A DNA stretch of 64,000 bases from Cacajao melanocephalus (lineage: Eukaryota > Chordata > Mammalia > Primates > Pitheciidae), in contig CAUYLG010071648.1 in NCBI GenBank assembly GCA_963573385.1, positions 124,001-188,000 on the forward strand, written 5' to 3'. Position numbers and translations under genes: made by a program. The notes under the pieces are model-generated. The model had not been told where the DNA came from and ran no database searches. It saw only the letters and a program-made list of their open reading frames with translations. Positions 25,095 to 40,365 of the stretch are shown one piece after another (positions within the stretch are counted from its first letter, which is position 1; every line of letters starts with the position of its first letter).

Positions 25095-27108
25095 TCCTTT
25101 TGTGATGGCTCTGGTTGATCACACTGAATATCATATTCAGAGCAAAGAATCACAGAAACCAATGTGAACCTGTCAACTAGTCCTTATATTACTTCCACAT
25201 CAAGCCCACTAACCATTCAGCATCTCTGGGGATAAGAAACCTGCTCTTGCAAACCTGAACAATTTATACAGTTAGAAGAAACTAAACCATTACTTGTATT
25301 CAGACTGTCAAGTTGACTTAGGTAGCTATGAGAAGAGTGCTGGACTGATTTCCGGTGTCTATTCTAACTAATAAAGTGAAAAATATCAGCAATGTCTATT
25401 TCTTCAACTGGCTTCATTTACGCAATACATCTCATCTAGGTGAAAGATTTTGTTTCATTATTTGCTGAAAACCATTTATTCCCAAAGACTACAAAGCCTC
25501 CATTCATTTGAAGTAGCATTTGTGCAGTTCACAATTGACACCTTCATTAAAAGATTAGTGAAAACTCTCATTTTCCAACGAAAAGTACAAATGATAAGGC
25601 TTCAAAGTGAAAAACCTACCTGAAATATGAGGTCACCTATGAATTAGCAGAAATAGGTTACTAGCTGTAGAGCAGCATGCTTACAATTTTTTATCATAGT
25701 AAAGGGCCATGGTGCTAAGCAGATGACGGCTGTATTATTCAAACTGGATAAGAAATATGTCTTTGCTTAAAACTCTCCTGCAAAAAGTAAGTACAGTTAC
25801 CCTAATAGGAGAGACATTAGAATGAGTGGGCAAAATAAAATCCCGTGTAAACACCCCTGCCTCCACACTCACATGGCCTTATGCATTAATTTAACAATTT
25901 CCTGATTCTTAACTCGGATTTTGAATCCTTCATTCCCTATGGATTATTACAATAGCCTTCTATTTGAACTTTTTGCTTACAATCTCTCAGGCCTTGAATC
26001 TAGCCTTCACACATTTAAGTTTCTGAATCATATGATATATCTGATCATTTCAGTGATAAAAACATGATCGATTGCCTATTAGGATACTATGTTCCAATCA
26101 TATAAAGCAAGAACAAGAACATCTGTTTTTAGCTCCAACCTTCCTCAGTCTTCATTATCAAAATTTCTGTAGATATTTTTCTTCACTTCAACATCCATCC
26201 AGCAATATGAACATTGTAAGATTAAGATAAGTGTACAAACTATCTCAAAGAATGCCAGTCAAGGGTTTGTGATCACAGTAAGTTAAAAGTGACTAGTTAG
26301 GGATTTTTATGAATATGAGTCATGGGCAGGATTATCAGAAATTACAAGTGTTGAAAAAAGTAGAAATGCACAAGAAATCCAAATACAGGAACACACCTGG
26401 AGTATTCGTAGTCAAAAATACTTTGAAAATTAGAAAGTCTTTATGAATTAACCAACACTACATGAAATAGAGATAATATGCCGCTGCCTTTAGGTGGATG
26501 CCAAAAAGTTCTGAAAGCTGTAATGTAAAACTCAGGTCACAAAACATCTAAATAATAGGTCCAACAATACTTTAAAAATTTGTATCTACATGAAATTGCA
26601 ATGACTTGTGATGAAGTAATTGAGGATAAATTTCCTGTGGGTGCTTTATGCACTAATCCACATAAAAAATTTTATTGCTTCATTAGATTTTTATCTAACA
26701 AATTTTAAAGTTAAACCCAAACATTTCAAAATGTCAATGGAAATCTGTATATCTCAACTGCCTATTATTTTAGATGTTTTCATGTAAGGTTAGATAAAAA
26801 ATTGATTAACCTTCATAGAATATACATTGATTTATGCAAATATCAGGAAAATTGAAGAGTTCCTGCTTCTGTTTACCCTCATGAATGTAATGTACTATCA
26901 AACTTTTTCATCTTTGCTAATCTTAAGGATGAAAAAACGGTAAGTCATGGTCATTTTAATTTTAAATTTTCCTACTAGGAATGAGGCTGAAAGTATGAGT
27001 CATATGTTTAAGATCTATTTATATTTGTGTTCTGTGAGCTATCTTTTCATATCTTTTTCCCATTTTTTTAGAGGAGGGTTTTTCATGAAGTAAAGGTATC
27101 AGTCTATT
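25095..27108. other. Unassigned sequence
   Basis: AT-rich, with no recognised gene, repeat or long frame. Confidence 0.5.
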
Positions 27109-27455
27109 GTCTACGTCAGCAGTCCCCAAAGTTTATGGCACCAGAGATTGGTTTCATGAAAGATAATTTTTCCATGGAGCAGGGTTGCAGGGAATGGCTT
27201 TGGGATGAAACTGTACCACCTCAAATCATCAGGCATCAGATTCTCATAAGGATCACACAATCCAGATCCCTTACATGTGCAGTTTGCCACAAGGTTCACA
27301 CTCCTATGAGAATCTAATGCCACTGCTGATCTGAGAGGAGGTGGAGCTCAGGTGGTAATGCTCACTTGCCCACCACTCACTTGAGGCCTGGTTCCTAACA
27401 GGTCACAGATTAATAATAGTCTGTGACCTGGGGGTTGGGAACCCTTGGTCTATGG
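27109..27455 (-). mobile_element. MER1 (hAT-Charlie) non-autonomous DNA transposon
   Basis: The 331-bp element at 27117-27447 starts cagcagtccccaaag and ends gttgggaacccttg, an imperfect terminal inverted repeat. Its body fits MER1 (catcaggcatcagattctca; agaatctaatgccactgctg, themselves complementary). The 8-bp flanks gtctacgt (27109-27116) and gtctatgg (27448-27455) agree at six positions, as expected of a mutated hAT target duplication. No transposase; the two antisense frames here come from the inverted structure. Confidence 0.87.
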
Positions 27456-27482
27456 TATGAATTGCAAATACGTTTTTCAATC

Positions 27483-27645
27483 TTTTTTTTTTTTTTGAGA
27501 CAGGGTCTCTCACTCTGTCACCCAGGCTAGAGTGCAATGCTGTGAATATGGCTCACTGCAGCCTCAAACTCCTGGGCTCAAGTGATCCACCTGCCTCAAC
27601 CTCCTGAGTAGCCAGGATTACAGTTATGTGCTATCATGCCCAGCC
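27483..27645 (-). mobile_element. Alu monomer (FRAM-like)
   Basis: A single Alu-like arm in reverse: poly-T, gagacagggtctctcactct, through ctcctgagtagccaggatta to atgcccagcc. No second arm follows, so it is a free monomer or a truncated Alu. The tgagtagc motif favours a right-arm type. Confidence 0.8.
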
Positions 27646-27848
27646 TTTTAGTGTTTATTTGTGCTTTCATTATTTTTTAAATTACATGTAGTCAAGTTTA
27701 TCATTTGTTTTTGTTTGGAATTATAATTAATAATATATTTTGTAATCAACATTATACTACTTTTCCCTTATGTTTTCTTCTAGTACTTTTATTGTTTTAT
27801 TATTTTACATTTAAATCTTTATATTTCCTGAAATTTTGTGGTCTAAGG

Positions 27849-28046
27849 CAGGGGTTGGAAAACTAGAGCCCATGGGCCAAACATGTTTTCCAGCAAGCCA
27901 AATTCGGCCATGACAAATAGTTTATTTATGTGTTGTTTATGGCTACTTTCACACTACAATGACAGAGTTGAAAAGAGTGACAGAGACCTGTGAACCCCAA
28001 ACTATTTTCTATCTGGTCCTTTATAAAAAGAAGTTTGCTGACTCCT
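27849..28046 (+). mobile_element. hAT-type MITE (MER family, not named)
   Basis: Begins caggggttggaaaac and ends gtttgctgactcct, an imperfect inverted repeat. The middle (ttatggctactttcacactacaatgacagagttgaaaagag, cited here in part) is typical of a common Charlie-derived MITE. Target duplication not clear. Confidence 0.7.
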
Positions 28047-30890
28047 AAAATATGTAATATAAATACTGTATTATTTTTAAAGAATTTAAACATTATTTAT
28101 TTATGTTACTCTTTATCCACTGATTTGAAATCTACCTCTATAGTGTACTTCATCTTTAAAGACCTTTAGAAATGGAAGGCAAACAGGCTACAGATAAGCC
28201 ACAAAATTTCAGAAAGGTAGGTTAAACAGATTCCTTAAATTTTCATACATGAATGAGTCTCAGGTATTTCCTTCCAGGGAGGCTCTCTGGCCTGAGTTCT
28301 AAAAAGATATCATGAAATTCATATTTTATTGATTCCTTTTTGATATTAGGTAGATTCTAAATGTTTGTTGCAGAGTCATATTTTTCTTCTTCCTTTAATG
28401 TATCAGTAGGGGAGCATTGGACATATATGTAGCAAAGACACATAGCTAGATGTTTGCCTCTCTTGTAAGAGAGGTTTTATACAAATCATCATTGGCATTA
28501 TTGGCCACTGTCCTGTAAGCAAGTACTCAGAATTATTTTACTGGTAATCTGATTGGACTGATGAAAAACTCATAACGAATCTTTCTCTGGCTTCTCTTGA
28601 GGTCCATGGCACCTACTAGTGACTATGACTTGAATACCTGGATTTGGAGATATATTCAGTCTGTGATAGAATATCAGAAGTGCAAAGATGTTTCTCACAA
28701 GATGCCTTAGGAAAAAAAAAAGGAAAAAGACACATACATATAAATGTAAAATCCTTCAAAATGTAATTACTATAGAAATCTGTGGCCAAAAAACAAGTCA
28801 CCAGTCCTGGATCCTAGGAGAATAGAATATATCCAGGGTATCTATGATTAATAAAGTCTTGAAACCACAGTAAACTTAGATACATCCTAAATTCAAAGTC
28901 TACTCATGACCTTCCTTTCATCATAAGCATTAGTTTAATTCAAAGTTCCAAGTGCAAATTTGCATGTGAACAGAGAAAGATATCACTTGCCAATATTTGA
29001 TCCACTTTTTCTTCTATGTGACTTAGAGATGTCCCTTTATTTCTAATTCCTTAAAATGTTTAAAAACATTTTAGTGCCCATGTAAATTTTATGACAAATT
29101 CACAAATAACTCACTCATTTGCTCTACAGTTCTCACTACTCTGGGAAATAAATGACTAAATGATACCCAGGTATCCACTAAATGCCCAACATGAAGAGAA
29201 AATGGAAGATTGGTAAGTTAACTGACTGTTCTAAGGAACATAAAGAAGACTCGCTATATCAAGTGAAGTTTAGTTCTTTAAAGAAACAGTTAAATCTCTG
29301 TCATTTTCAGGTAGCTTAGGAAGTTTTAAGTGGCCGCTCATTGTGAGAAACTCATTTCGAGTATGTTTGAAAGACAGAACATCTAAACGTGCGGTGGCCT
29401 TTCCACCTCTCAGGAACTTTGATTGGACCCTGACTGCGAAGGAGAATGCAGAGAACTGAGTCACCAACACAGCTTCTATAACACCCTGGGGTCCTTTGGA
29501 AATGACTCGTCCAACCTCAGTCTAGGATGGGTTAGAACAGTGACTCCTCAAGGCAGGGGTCTGAGATAAACGACCTCCAGAGTCCTCACTCAGCCTCTCG
29601 GGTCTTTGATTTTGAACTGACGAAGTGCAAGCCAATTTTAACTAGGTCATCCAAAGAGCTCATATCCTAGCATGTAGTTGGCATTCACTGAATAATATGG
29701 CGCAGAGAAAGAGAGAAAGTGGGAGATGGAGAAAGTAAGCGAGTGACAGAGAAAAAGCTAACACAGACTTCAAAAAGCAAGTCTTTCTAAATGTTTTCAT
29801 TTTTCCAAGATTCTATATACTTTTTTTTTATCCTAGAGGAAGCTGTTTCTGTGAATAATAACATTGATGATCACGAGCTTGAAAATTAAGTTACAAGTAA
29901 TTGCTTGGCACCCATATTTACAAAGCTACTATGGAAAAAAATATGCTTCTGTCTCTATAATTAGTTAATGAGGGAAGGTAGCATTTGGATTCTTTTAACT
30001 TTTTGGGTCAAACATGTTACACCACAACCTGTAATTATATCATGGAATTTTTAATCACTCTGGCTTAATTAACTCTGGGACCTTAGTGACTGACAAGTTC
30101 TCAGTCATTTAACTCCTTGATCATCTTTGCTGTGTTTGTTTGTTTCACCTTTTCCTAATCCTCTTGATCTACCACCATCATTAATGTAGAAGAAAAGTCA
30201 GGTGCTACCATAGGTTATTGATATCTTTGTAACCTCTGTGATTTACAAAATTATGCTTCTTTAATAACTTACATACTCTCATGAAGGCTTAAAGTAACAG
30301 GGGACCTTAGTGATCACTTAATTCAATGTTTTCATTGGTTAAAATGGAGAAATTGAGATTTTTTTGTGTGTGTCAATTTTCTCATCTCACATACCAATGC
30401 TATTGTTTTTCACTTATTTATAAAATGTACCTTTCACTTTTATTTTTGGTAAATTATTTTATCAATATAATTTCTTATCAAAGCAGAAGGTTAGGACTTT
30501 TTCACTTTTATAAATGTTTTTCTTAAGATAAAGATATTCATCATAAACCATAATTGACAATTATTTGAGGTGATTCTCTAGATCATTTTTTTTTTCTCAA
30601 TCCTCGGCTTCACTTAGGTTAATCTTTCAGACACTCCAATAATTTGAATACTAGGGCTGACACAGGGCTTATTCTTCACATGGAGTCCTGCACCATTTCC
30701 TTCAACTTATAAGCATATGGTGTGTTGGATGGGTTGCGAGAGTGTTCCCTCTACGTGGCTGATGCCAAAAATATGCTATGTTGAACCAAATTTAAACAAA
30801 CCAATAAACATGCAAAAAAATAGATTTAACTACAAAGTAGAGAATTTTAAAAAATTCATGCAAAATGGCTCAGAGAGAAGAAAACATAGT
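28047..30890. other. Unassigned sequence
   Basis: No gene recognised. A purine-rich patch (gagaaagagagaaagtggga) lies at 29705-29755. The minus 66-codon frame at 29270-29470 lies in a less AT-rich patch but has no domain. Confidence 0.5.
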
Positions 30891-31187
<297 letters not shown>

Positions 31188-31420
31188 AGTAGTTTTGTTC
31201 TTTGATTTTTGTATTCCAGATGAACACAAACTATTCCAAAAAGTCAAAAATTATGCAATTGGATAGTTTGAATAAGACAATATAAGTAAAACAACTATCT
31301 TTAAGAAAGTATAATCATAATTGAATTACAGCTTAATGTAACATTTCCTTTAAAAAAAAGTCTCTCAAGTAGGTCCTTTTCATTGTGAAAACTATGGTTG
31401 GGTTTTGTGCATTTCGCTGT

Positions 31421-31472
31421 TTTCTTCTTCTCCTCCTCCTCCTCCTTCTTCTTCTTCCTCTTGTTCTTCTTC

Positions 31473-31492
<20 letters not shown>
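31421..31492. repeat. Pyrimidine tract (CTT/CTC)n at an Alu tail
   Basis: About 70 bp of almost pure pyrimidine (cttcttctcctcctcctcct ... then T20). It is probably the decayed and expanded A-tail of the adjoining Alu read in reverse. Long homopyrimidine runs can adopt triplex structures in principle. Confidence 0.9.
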
Positions 31493-31774
<282 letters not shown>

Positions 31775-34700
31775 ATGCACTCAGAGGTTGCAAAATTGTT
31801 TCTGAATCTATGTTTGAAATATGTTATCAACTCAGTCTGGTCATCAAGTCAAATATTCTGAGTTAGAGGGGATTTTGGTAGATCATCTGTCTGCACTCAT
31901 ATCCCAACATCATTTCTTAGAATTCTAAGTTCCATTAGTTATTCATGTTGAAAAATAGCAAAATTGAATAAGGATTGTTTCTTAAAGATGAGCTTATAAA
32001 TCCACTCCAAACATGAGAATAAAGAGCTTAAGTCTATAGCATTTGATATTAGTAAATTTCATTTAAATGACTTTGACCATTTCTAAGCAAGATATTTTGT
32101 TCAAACCAAATTTGTTGCTGTTGGCAAATTTTAAGTGGGGATTACATAACTCAGGTGGAGACTATCTTGAACAATAAAACAGCCAAGTTTTCTTCCAAAT
32201 GAAATAACAGAAAAATGTGTATGCATCCAACAGATATTTTGTCTTTATATTTTGTTCTTCATAGGTGCCAAAGACATGCTGTTTCACATTTTGTATCTCT
32301 GTAATAACCAGCAGATATGTGTTCATAGAGAAGGCCATTTCTCTCCAAATAAGAAGCATAAAGATACCTAAAGAAACATTTCATGGGTATAGAAAAACTG
32401 CCAATGGAAATCAAAATCATTTTGTTACTATATGAATTTCAAAATGCAATAGAAACATCAAGCATTTGACTATTCAAAGTGAATCATTACCATGTGTCTA
32501 GGCAGCACATTTGGCAAATGCTGAAAAATTGAACACTGAGGATTTGTGATAAACTACTGTCACAACAAAGCTGTTGGAATTAATGTTTTAATTTGTGCTT
32601 GGGAGTATAAAGTCATTCCTTATCATGCTGGCCAGGCAGACTTGTTGAGTGTTTCTGTTTCTGAACTCCCTCCTTGACATTTTTAAAAGTTATTCCAACA
32701 TAACGACATAGAGTTTCTCCTACTATTGATTACATGTGTAAGCAGTGAGAACTTCTAGGACAGATGATTAATACTCATCAATTTACATCATTAAACAATT
32801 TGAGCAGGAAGAAACCAAAGAAAAATATTTTAGGCAATGAAATAGAAAAAAGACTTTTATAAATAAATGAAAATAAGTTTTTAGAACTCTTAAATTGTTA
32901 GTGAAATCTACATTAAAAATACCGAAAGGGAAGACATAGCCACCTGTATTTTGTGAATGCTTTGTTTTCTCCTTCTCATGAATGATAACACCTGTAGAAA
33001 GAATTATGTGTTATTCCGCAAAAGACACTTGTTCAACTCATGTATGTTCATACTACATACTAGGCCCTCTGCTAGGCACTCAGATTAAATGGTGAGTAAA
33101 TACAATTCTCAAGAATCTTATACTTTAACTCTATTGACATCTGAACTCATTGAAAAATAGTGCAATACAAATATCAATAAAACTACCAATCAGTGGTCTT
33201 GCCTGATGGGTAAAATATAAGGAGCTAACAATATGAGTAGTGTTAAAACTAAATAAGATCTTGGAAGACATTGGTCTGGCCTCATTTATCTTTGAATCTT
33301 GCCTACCTAGCAGAAATACTAGAAGATATTTGTTAAACTGCAGTAAGCTAAAACCAACTAGTGAAAAATAAGTGCCATTATTTTCCATAATAAATATATA
33401 ACTTTTAAAGAAAATATGTGTATATATTTCACTAGTCAGCCTTCACAGGATATCCTAGAACCCAATATTTTTTATTTTTATAAAGTCAAAGTCAGCAGTA
33501 GGAATATTGAACCCGATTCAAGTGGTGTTGGAGTGGCACCTGAAACAAGTTCAGAGACAATCACAGCTCAATCTGAGGTCATTTAAAAAATGGATGTCTT
33601 TAACATTGTTGGTCTCATTCATTCCAAACATTAGAAAAAACTAGTTTTCATGTTATTTCATTGCTCGGGTCCCTGACATGGTGGCAGATCTTGTTTTTCA
33701 GAACCAGCAGCGATGTAAAAAAGCATTTCAAATAGATTGTAAATGTTGCTGGAATTTATTATTTCTGGATAAACTCTGAATACATTTAATTAATACTTGT
33801 GAACTAGTTCATGGAATATTACTGTATTGGAGACACACATTCTCAACAGGAGACACAATGAAAATCAATTTACATCAGAATGAAGCCCTCTGGGCTCCAA
33901 AATCAAAACACCTTGATTCATTTTGCTGTTAGTCTAGGAAAACAATACTTGAAGATGTATGTTTAGTTAAGATTACTGGCAAGAAAGAACCTTTTGTCAT
34001 TTCCTCTCACTTTTTTATTTTTAGAGGAGCAGAAAAGTAAATCAATAATTATAAATACAATTTTCTTTTTATCAACTCCTCTAATGCCTTCTTATATGTC
34101 ATCATTCCCTAAAAAGATAACAACCTTTGTAAATCCATGAGACATTTTCCTTTCTTTAGCTGACAAAATATTCATCATTGGTTCTGGTACTCAAATGCTA
34201 CACAAAATAGTATAATGGTGACAGTAGTTATAAATAAGGTTTTCACAGTCATTGAAAAAAGAATTTTATGCCAGCCAAGGATACCTTTCTAAATGCAGTA
34301 AAAGTGAAAGAATTAGAAATAAAAATAAAATTTTCTCTGTTATTGCCTTATGAAAAATGAGATGTTGAATTTTGATTGCTAACAAGCAATTCATTTTATT
34401 CTTCCCCAAGTCTCTTGAATACTTGTTGAGAATAGGTAAGATGGAGAACCTAAAGTGTAACACCTGACATCATATAAGTGGGCACTAAAAAGTTACTTGT
34501 TTTTGTTGATTTCAATTTCTTCTACTTAATGAGAATAGATATGTATTCATCCATTTAGTTAATACTTATTGAAATCATTTATGTATCACGTACTCTGCTA
34601 GACACTTGGAATTCAACAGTGAAGAAAGGGGAATTTTTCATAGTATTTTCTAGGCAAATTGATATCAACACTGTGAAAAAAAGGACCCCATAACATTGAA

Positions 34701-37700
34701 AATTAACAGACCCTGATACACTTTTGTATTTGTAATATTTATCAATACTGACACAAAATAACAAAATTATTATTGGGGTGTACATTAATGGAAACCAGTT
34801 GTCTCACATTTTTAAAGAAAATGTTTAGTTGTTTCAGTTTTTTACTTTATTCTTGATCATTTGGAAAGAGTGATCATTTGGAAACAATGTATTGCGAAGT
34901 ATGTTGTTGTTACTGAATAGCCCTGTAGATTAATTATTCCAGGTACAGATATCCTTTATGAGAAAAAAGACTTAGTAAAAGTCAAATGTTATAAAATGGA
35001 GGAACCCAGCATAATGCTTGTCAAGAGGTAGATAGAGGCTTCAAGTATTGAAGTGAGAATTCCTTGTGATCAAGCCAGTTGTTATCACGGACGAACAAAG
35101 CAACTGGCTGCACCGCTTATCCTTTTTTATTTTAATTAGTTATTAGTTCTGAAAAAGTTTATTGTTGTTTGTAATTGATTCATCCTTACAGATTTTCCAT
35201 ACATTTATTTTGCACTCTTGTCAAATTAAATGTGTACCAAAATATCCGTGTGAGTATGATACATGTTGATTAGAATTTTGTAGCCTTCCTAATCAGAACT
35301 GTTTTCTTTTTTTTAAACGATGAAAAATATTTTTTTAAAGCACAGCTTTTAGATGACTTTTTAAATGTCTTCTTTTTGAAAATGGCAGATTTTAAGCCAA
35401 CATGTTATCAGGGATATAGTGCTAGGAATCCCTGTTAAAGTGTAATATTTTTACTGGGCTCTTCGTGGATCTGCCACTGTTCCCATAGTAATTCATTCTT
35501 CAATGAGCAAGGAAGCAGGATGACTGGCCAGGGTATTGACAAATTTGACTTAATGGTATTTGATAACTATTCACATACATCTAAGGGAGTATAGGTGGAG
35601 AGTAGGCTTTTATCACACACTATAAATATATTAATCAGTTGTCCAAAACAAGGAAAATAAATGATGGAGTGAAGCATGCTTTTGCCCTGTGTCTCAGTTT
35701 CCACTACATTACTTTTCTGGTGTCAGAAAAAGTTTTAGTTTTGAAATAAATGAGGAGAAAAATTTATAGAGTATCTTTTGCAGAAATAGGATATTGGTAG
35801 ACTAGGAAAACATCAACGTACAGGTACAATGTTACAAGTACTGATCTTAGGCTTGAAATGACAGTTAATGATTTTATAGCTCTATATCAACATCTGACTC
35901 TTTTAATAAGACTGGAATCCTCAGAAAACTACATCTGTTAAATAGTAAGATATGCATTAATTTGTGGGAGTAATTATCATCCATAGTTTAAAAAGTTGTA
36001 TGACAACAAAAAATCAACAATTAAAATAAAATCTGTTGCTTCTGAAGTTTGCCTTGAAGACACTTTAAAGATATTTTGACTTCGGTAAATGCCTAGAGGT
36101 CCTTGCCTTCATCTCTTGTGATTTTCTTGTTGTTGTTATTTATAGCACAAGTTCATATCATTCTATCTAAAGATAAAGAGATACATCAGTACTCTACATG
36201 AACTACAACAGTAAGTTCAAGTCTTTGGATTTCATGAAGTAAATTATAAATCAATCTAGAGAACTAGAAGCTAGCATAAAGTTGTGTATGGGGGATTATT
36301 TATTTTATATATATTTATATTTGCACACTGCTTTAATTTTGACACAAGAACTTGTCATATTTTATATTTTTGGAGATTAATGAAAATTTTACAAAGAAAT
36401 ACAAACTAAAATCTGAGCACCACACCTTCTAGCCTTCTATTAAGAAAAATATATTTCTATATATTTTATAAAGTACAGTCAAACATTTTATATTAGGCAT
36501 GATAGTCTTGGAAAAAGTCAATGGTCGTATTTTAGAATAAATTTTATACTTTTCAAGATAGAAATCAGTTAACTTTGCATGAATTGTCCCTTTATTTACC
36601 TATTGCTGTTTTATAATACTATAAAAGTTGAAAATATGTAAGGATAATAATTTATCTACAAAGTTTTGCTTCCATTATTCTTCACTATATGGCAACCTCT
36701 TTAGTTGTCATAAAATGGAAGGAGTCTGAAATTCATGATCTGGTTAATGGTCACACAAAGATTTGAGGGTGTCTTCATCAAGGCTCATGGGCAATAAAAA
36801 TATGAGCAGCCTAGTTCAAAAGTTAAATATAGGGACTCTAGGATGTGTTAATTGGATTTTTAAACTCTGAAATTATGAGCTGCTTTTTTTGAGGCTCTTG
36901 CTTCTTTATTTTTCTTTTAAGGGAAAAAGTTGTATAATTCAATCCAAGTTCAACTATATATAAATGATAGGGAAGGGATTCTGTGTGTGATAGATTTGTC
37001 TTGATCTCCAGATCCCTCTGGAGAAGGCTCTGTACATGGGCAATAGCATTTTCTCACAACAAACATATGTCCCTGATTCCCCAGACTCCTTTTCCATGCA
37101 TAATCTTCTCCCATCTGTTGCTACTATTTCGCTCTTGTTCAAGATAAACAAACATTCTTATCGATTCAGAAGACTCTTTCTGATATTTGCAAAGACAGTG
37201 AGAAGTGTCTGGATTTTGATGTGTCAGTTTATTACTTCTAAAACAAAATTACTTTATGCCATGTACCTCCTTCTCTATTTACTTTTGAATTTTCAACTTC
37301 TTACTTTTAAGCCATTAATTACTTGCTTACCATATATGTGGTCACTGACTGACCAGGATACTAATGTACTCTCCATAATACCTAGGGTCCTGCTGCTCTA
37401 TTTTTCAATCTTGGTGTTATCTACCAGAGAATGTCAATTATTTTACTATTTTTTTGAACTGACGATATTCTACATATAGCTCCTCCTTTGGCAGGAAGTT
37501 TTGTTCTCTACATCCTTTTACTCTCAAGGGTTTTTCTACTCTAAGGCCTATTTTAACCTTTTAGCAATTTAGATAATCTTGCTTTGATCCATTGATATTG
37601 CAACCTGGGCAAATTTCATGTCCAACATATACTCTCAATGAATTCTTTAACTTAATTTCTTATTAATCTCTTTGCTTTTGTTCCTAAAGCCAAAAGAAAT

Positions 37701-40365
37701 GTTTTTGTTCATCTCAGACCTAACTTCTCACCTTCTTGCCAACACGAAACAGAACTTAGCTTACTTTTGTCTTCCAGAGGAAGCCCAATGAAGCTTTAAT
37801 ATGGTTTACTAAAGATAAGGCATACATTGAGCAAAAGCATCCTATTGCACACATATACTACATGTTACAGTCCTGAGCTACTATTCACTGCCACTTGTCA
37901 AAAGCTTTACTCACCAAATGAATCTCATCAACTGTATACAGCCTCCTTGAAAATTTAATCTGTTCTATCCCTTCCCTCATCAGGCTCTATTTTAATATAG
38001 TAAAGTAAAATAATCTTCTATCTAAATAGAGGAAAAACTGTACCTCTTCCCAGTTAAAGCTACTGTTATCAAGTAAGCAAACTAACCAAGAAACTATAAA
38101 TTGCATATGTATTCAAATAATTATGGGTCCTTTGCCATTCAAACTTAAGCATAAACCCCATGTCCCTCCATATTTACACATTCACAGAAGCACAAGCAAC
38201 ACATGAAAGTTATTAATCGTATTCATATATTTGCAGGCCTTTCTTTAAAAATGTCAAAACCAATATAAACCAAGGCAGTATTCCTTAAATCCTCTTTACC
38301 ATCTGTTTCTTACTAGCTCTCACTTCTCACACTTCCCACTAGCAGCCTCTCCTTTCTTGCCCCATTCTACCTGCTCATCAAATACTTTATCCAAATGCCC
38401 AGCTGGCTGTTCTTTGATCTCTACAATTTTTCTAAAAACAGAAGCAATTTAAAAAGATTTCTTTTCTGATTTGGTGAACATATATTTATGATCTCAATCT
38501 GTCTCAGTGTGGCTGGGACTGCTCACTCCAACCACTAGGAATTTTCCAAATCCCTATTCCCAAGAAGCAGGGCACACTTTTCCTAGACACTGTATGGAAG
38601 AAAATATTTTCCTATCCCATTCTGAATCATGCCTAGTTTTCTGCCCAAGAATGACAAAAAGAGCACTCATTCAAATGAAATCATCTTATTTTCAACAAAA
38701 GAGTGTGGCATTGACCAAGGATGGGGAACAACAGTGCATTTCAGAAGTCCGGGTTATTCACTTTTAAATGGCACTAAGGGAGAGACAATTGTACTACAGC
38801 CCAGACAGCAACACAACCAGGCTGGTTTAGATACTTTTCACATGGTTTTTTTCAGCACAAAATAGAAAGACCATGTCTGCATCTCTCTAGAACCATGATT
38901 TCAGATCCTGAATGCCTTGCAACAAATGTTTAAATAAGAAATAAAGATATGTATCTTGTTGAAAAAATAATATTCAGACAGAAACAAAAATAAATCTAGA
39001 TTTAGAGGAAAAAATATTTAATTCACATGCACATAATTCCACTAAAATTAATCCACTTTACATTCCTTTATAGAATACTGCATCTTAATCAAAGCATTTA
39101 TTTTAGACTTTTTTTATTGCCCATAAGCCTGATCCAAGTAAACAGTCTATACTTATCTTTATCTTGACATCTAATGGTCTCATTATACTGATATGCCAAA
39201 AAAAAACAACCGAAATAGTCCAGACTTGTCACAGTAATTGGTCAGGATCACCTGGCCTGGGATGTCCAAATGACTCAGTGAATTTCATCATACATCTGTC
39301 TTACCAACTCCTTCTTCAAAACAATCCCATAACAGAAAGGTTGTAATTTCCTTCCATTCAGTAGATTTTAGAGTTAAATTTATTAACCATATTTATTTAT
39401 ATATTTACCTATATAGTTCTGTTACATATGCATTTCAACAGTTGTATTTACATGGTTATTATGTATGCATGTATATATGTGTAGAAATATATAGACATGC
39501 TTATGTCTATATGTGTTCATGTATGTACCCATTTATGTATTTATTACTTCATAGTTATATTAAATTGTCATCTTTTTTGAGATGGATTATAAAGCCCTTG
39601 AGATGTCATTCAAATCTTATCAGTACCAAAAAACTATTGGGCTGAATTCCTTTCTCCTCTATTAAGATTTCCACAGAGAAAATTTAGATGTATTTCATCT
39701 CCACTATTAAGTTTTCATTTCAGTGGTCACTCCATGATGCTACCCCAAATTCTGTGGCTGTACCCTAGAATTATTTATGATCTACATTGATGCCATTAAA
39801 AGATAGCATTTCTGCCTCTATTCTCTTCACCCAATAATCAACCAGAAAGCCAAATATCTTCCCCACCCTTTTAATCTCAGATCCCTGGTGAAGGCACACA
39901 TCCAAACCATCTGCTTCTTTAACTGGAATTCTGGGTGTCAGTCCAGAGGTTTCTGTCGGCCTACGGCTATAATGATTTTCTCCACCTGCAGGATTCTTGG
40001 CTTATGACTAGCCAGCTGCCTACAGTGACACTACAGATCCATTTTACTAATTCACAAAGTATTATTCTTATTTTGATATTTTTAAAAACACTTAAAGATC
40101 TAAGTACCATTCTTGGCTCATGGGTCATACAAAAACAGGCAATGGGCCAGACTGGTCCTGCAGGCAGTTAGTGAGCTGCTGTTGTAGAGTGTAGTAGAAT
40201 ACTGACTATGAAGGTGGGGTAGCGCTGGTCATGCCGATTAGACCTACCTTGGAAGCCAGTTTGAATATCCAATTCCTTTCCTCTTTGGAGATTCCCTGTA
40301 TTTCCAAATTCAAATTCTGATGCATTTAAGACACCCCATGTATACTCCTGTAAAGAGTTATGATA
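31775..40365. other. Long unassigned stretch with a few ancient fragments
   Basis: No intact gene or young repeat. Two short fragments share a familiar ancient-repeat phrase (ctctgctaggcactcag near 33069; ctctgctagacacttgga near 34592), family not named. 39370-39545 is AT-rich with tatg/tgta units. 40085-40170 may be a piece of a hAT MITE (caggcaatgggccagactgg). The 147-codon plus frame at 37036-37479 has no domain or supporting signals. Confidence 0.5.

Noticed and set aside
37036..37479. 147-codon plus-strand open frame
   Set aside because: It has no recognised domain, atypical composition (rich in L, F, I from AT-rich DNA), and no promoter or splice context that I can see. It is the length expected by chance in 64 kb.
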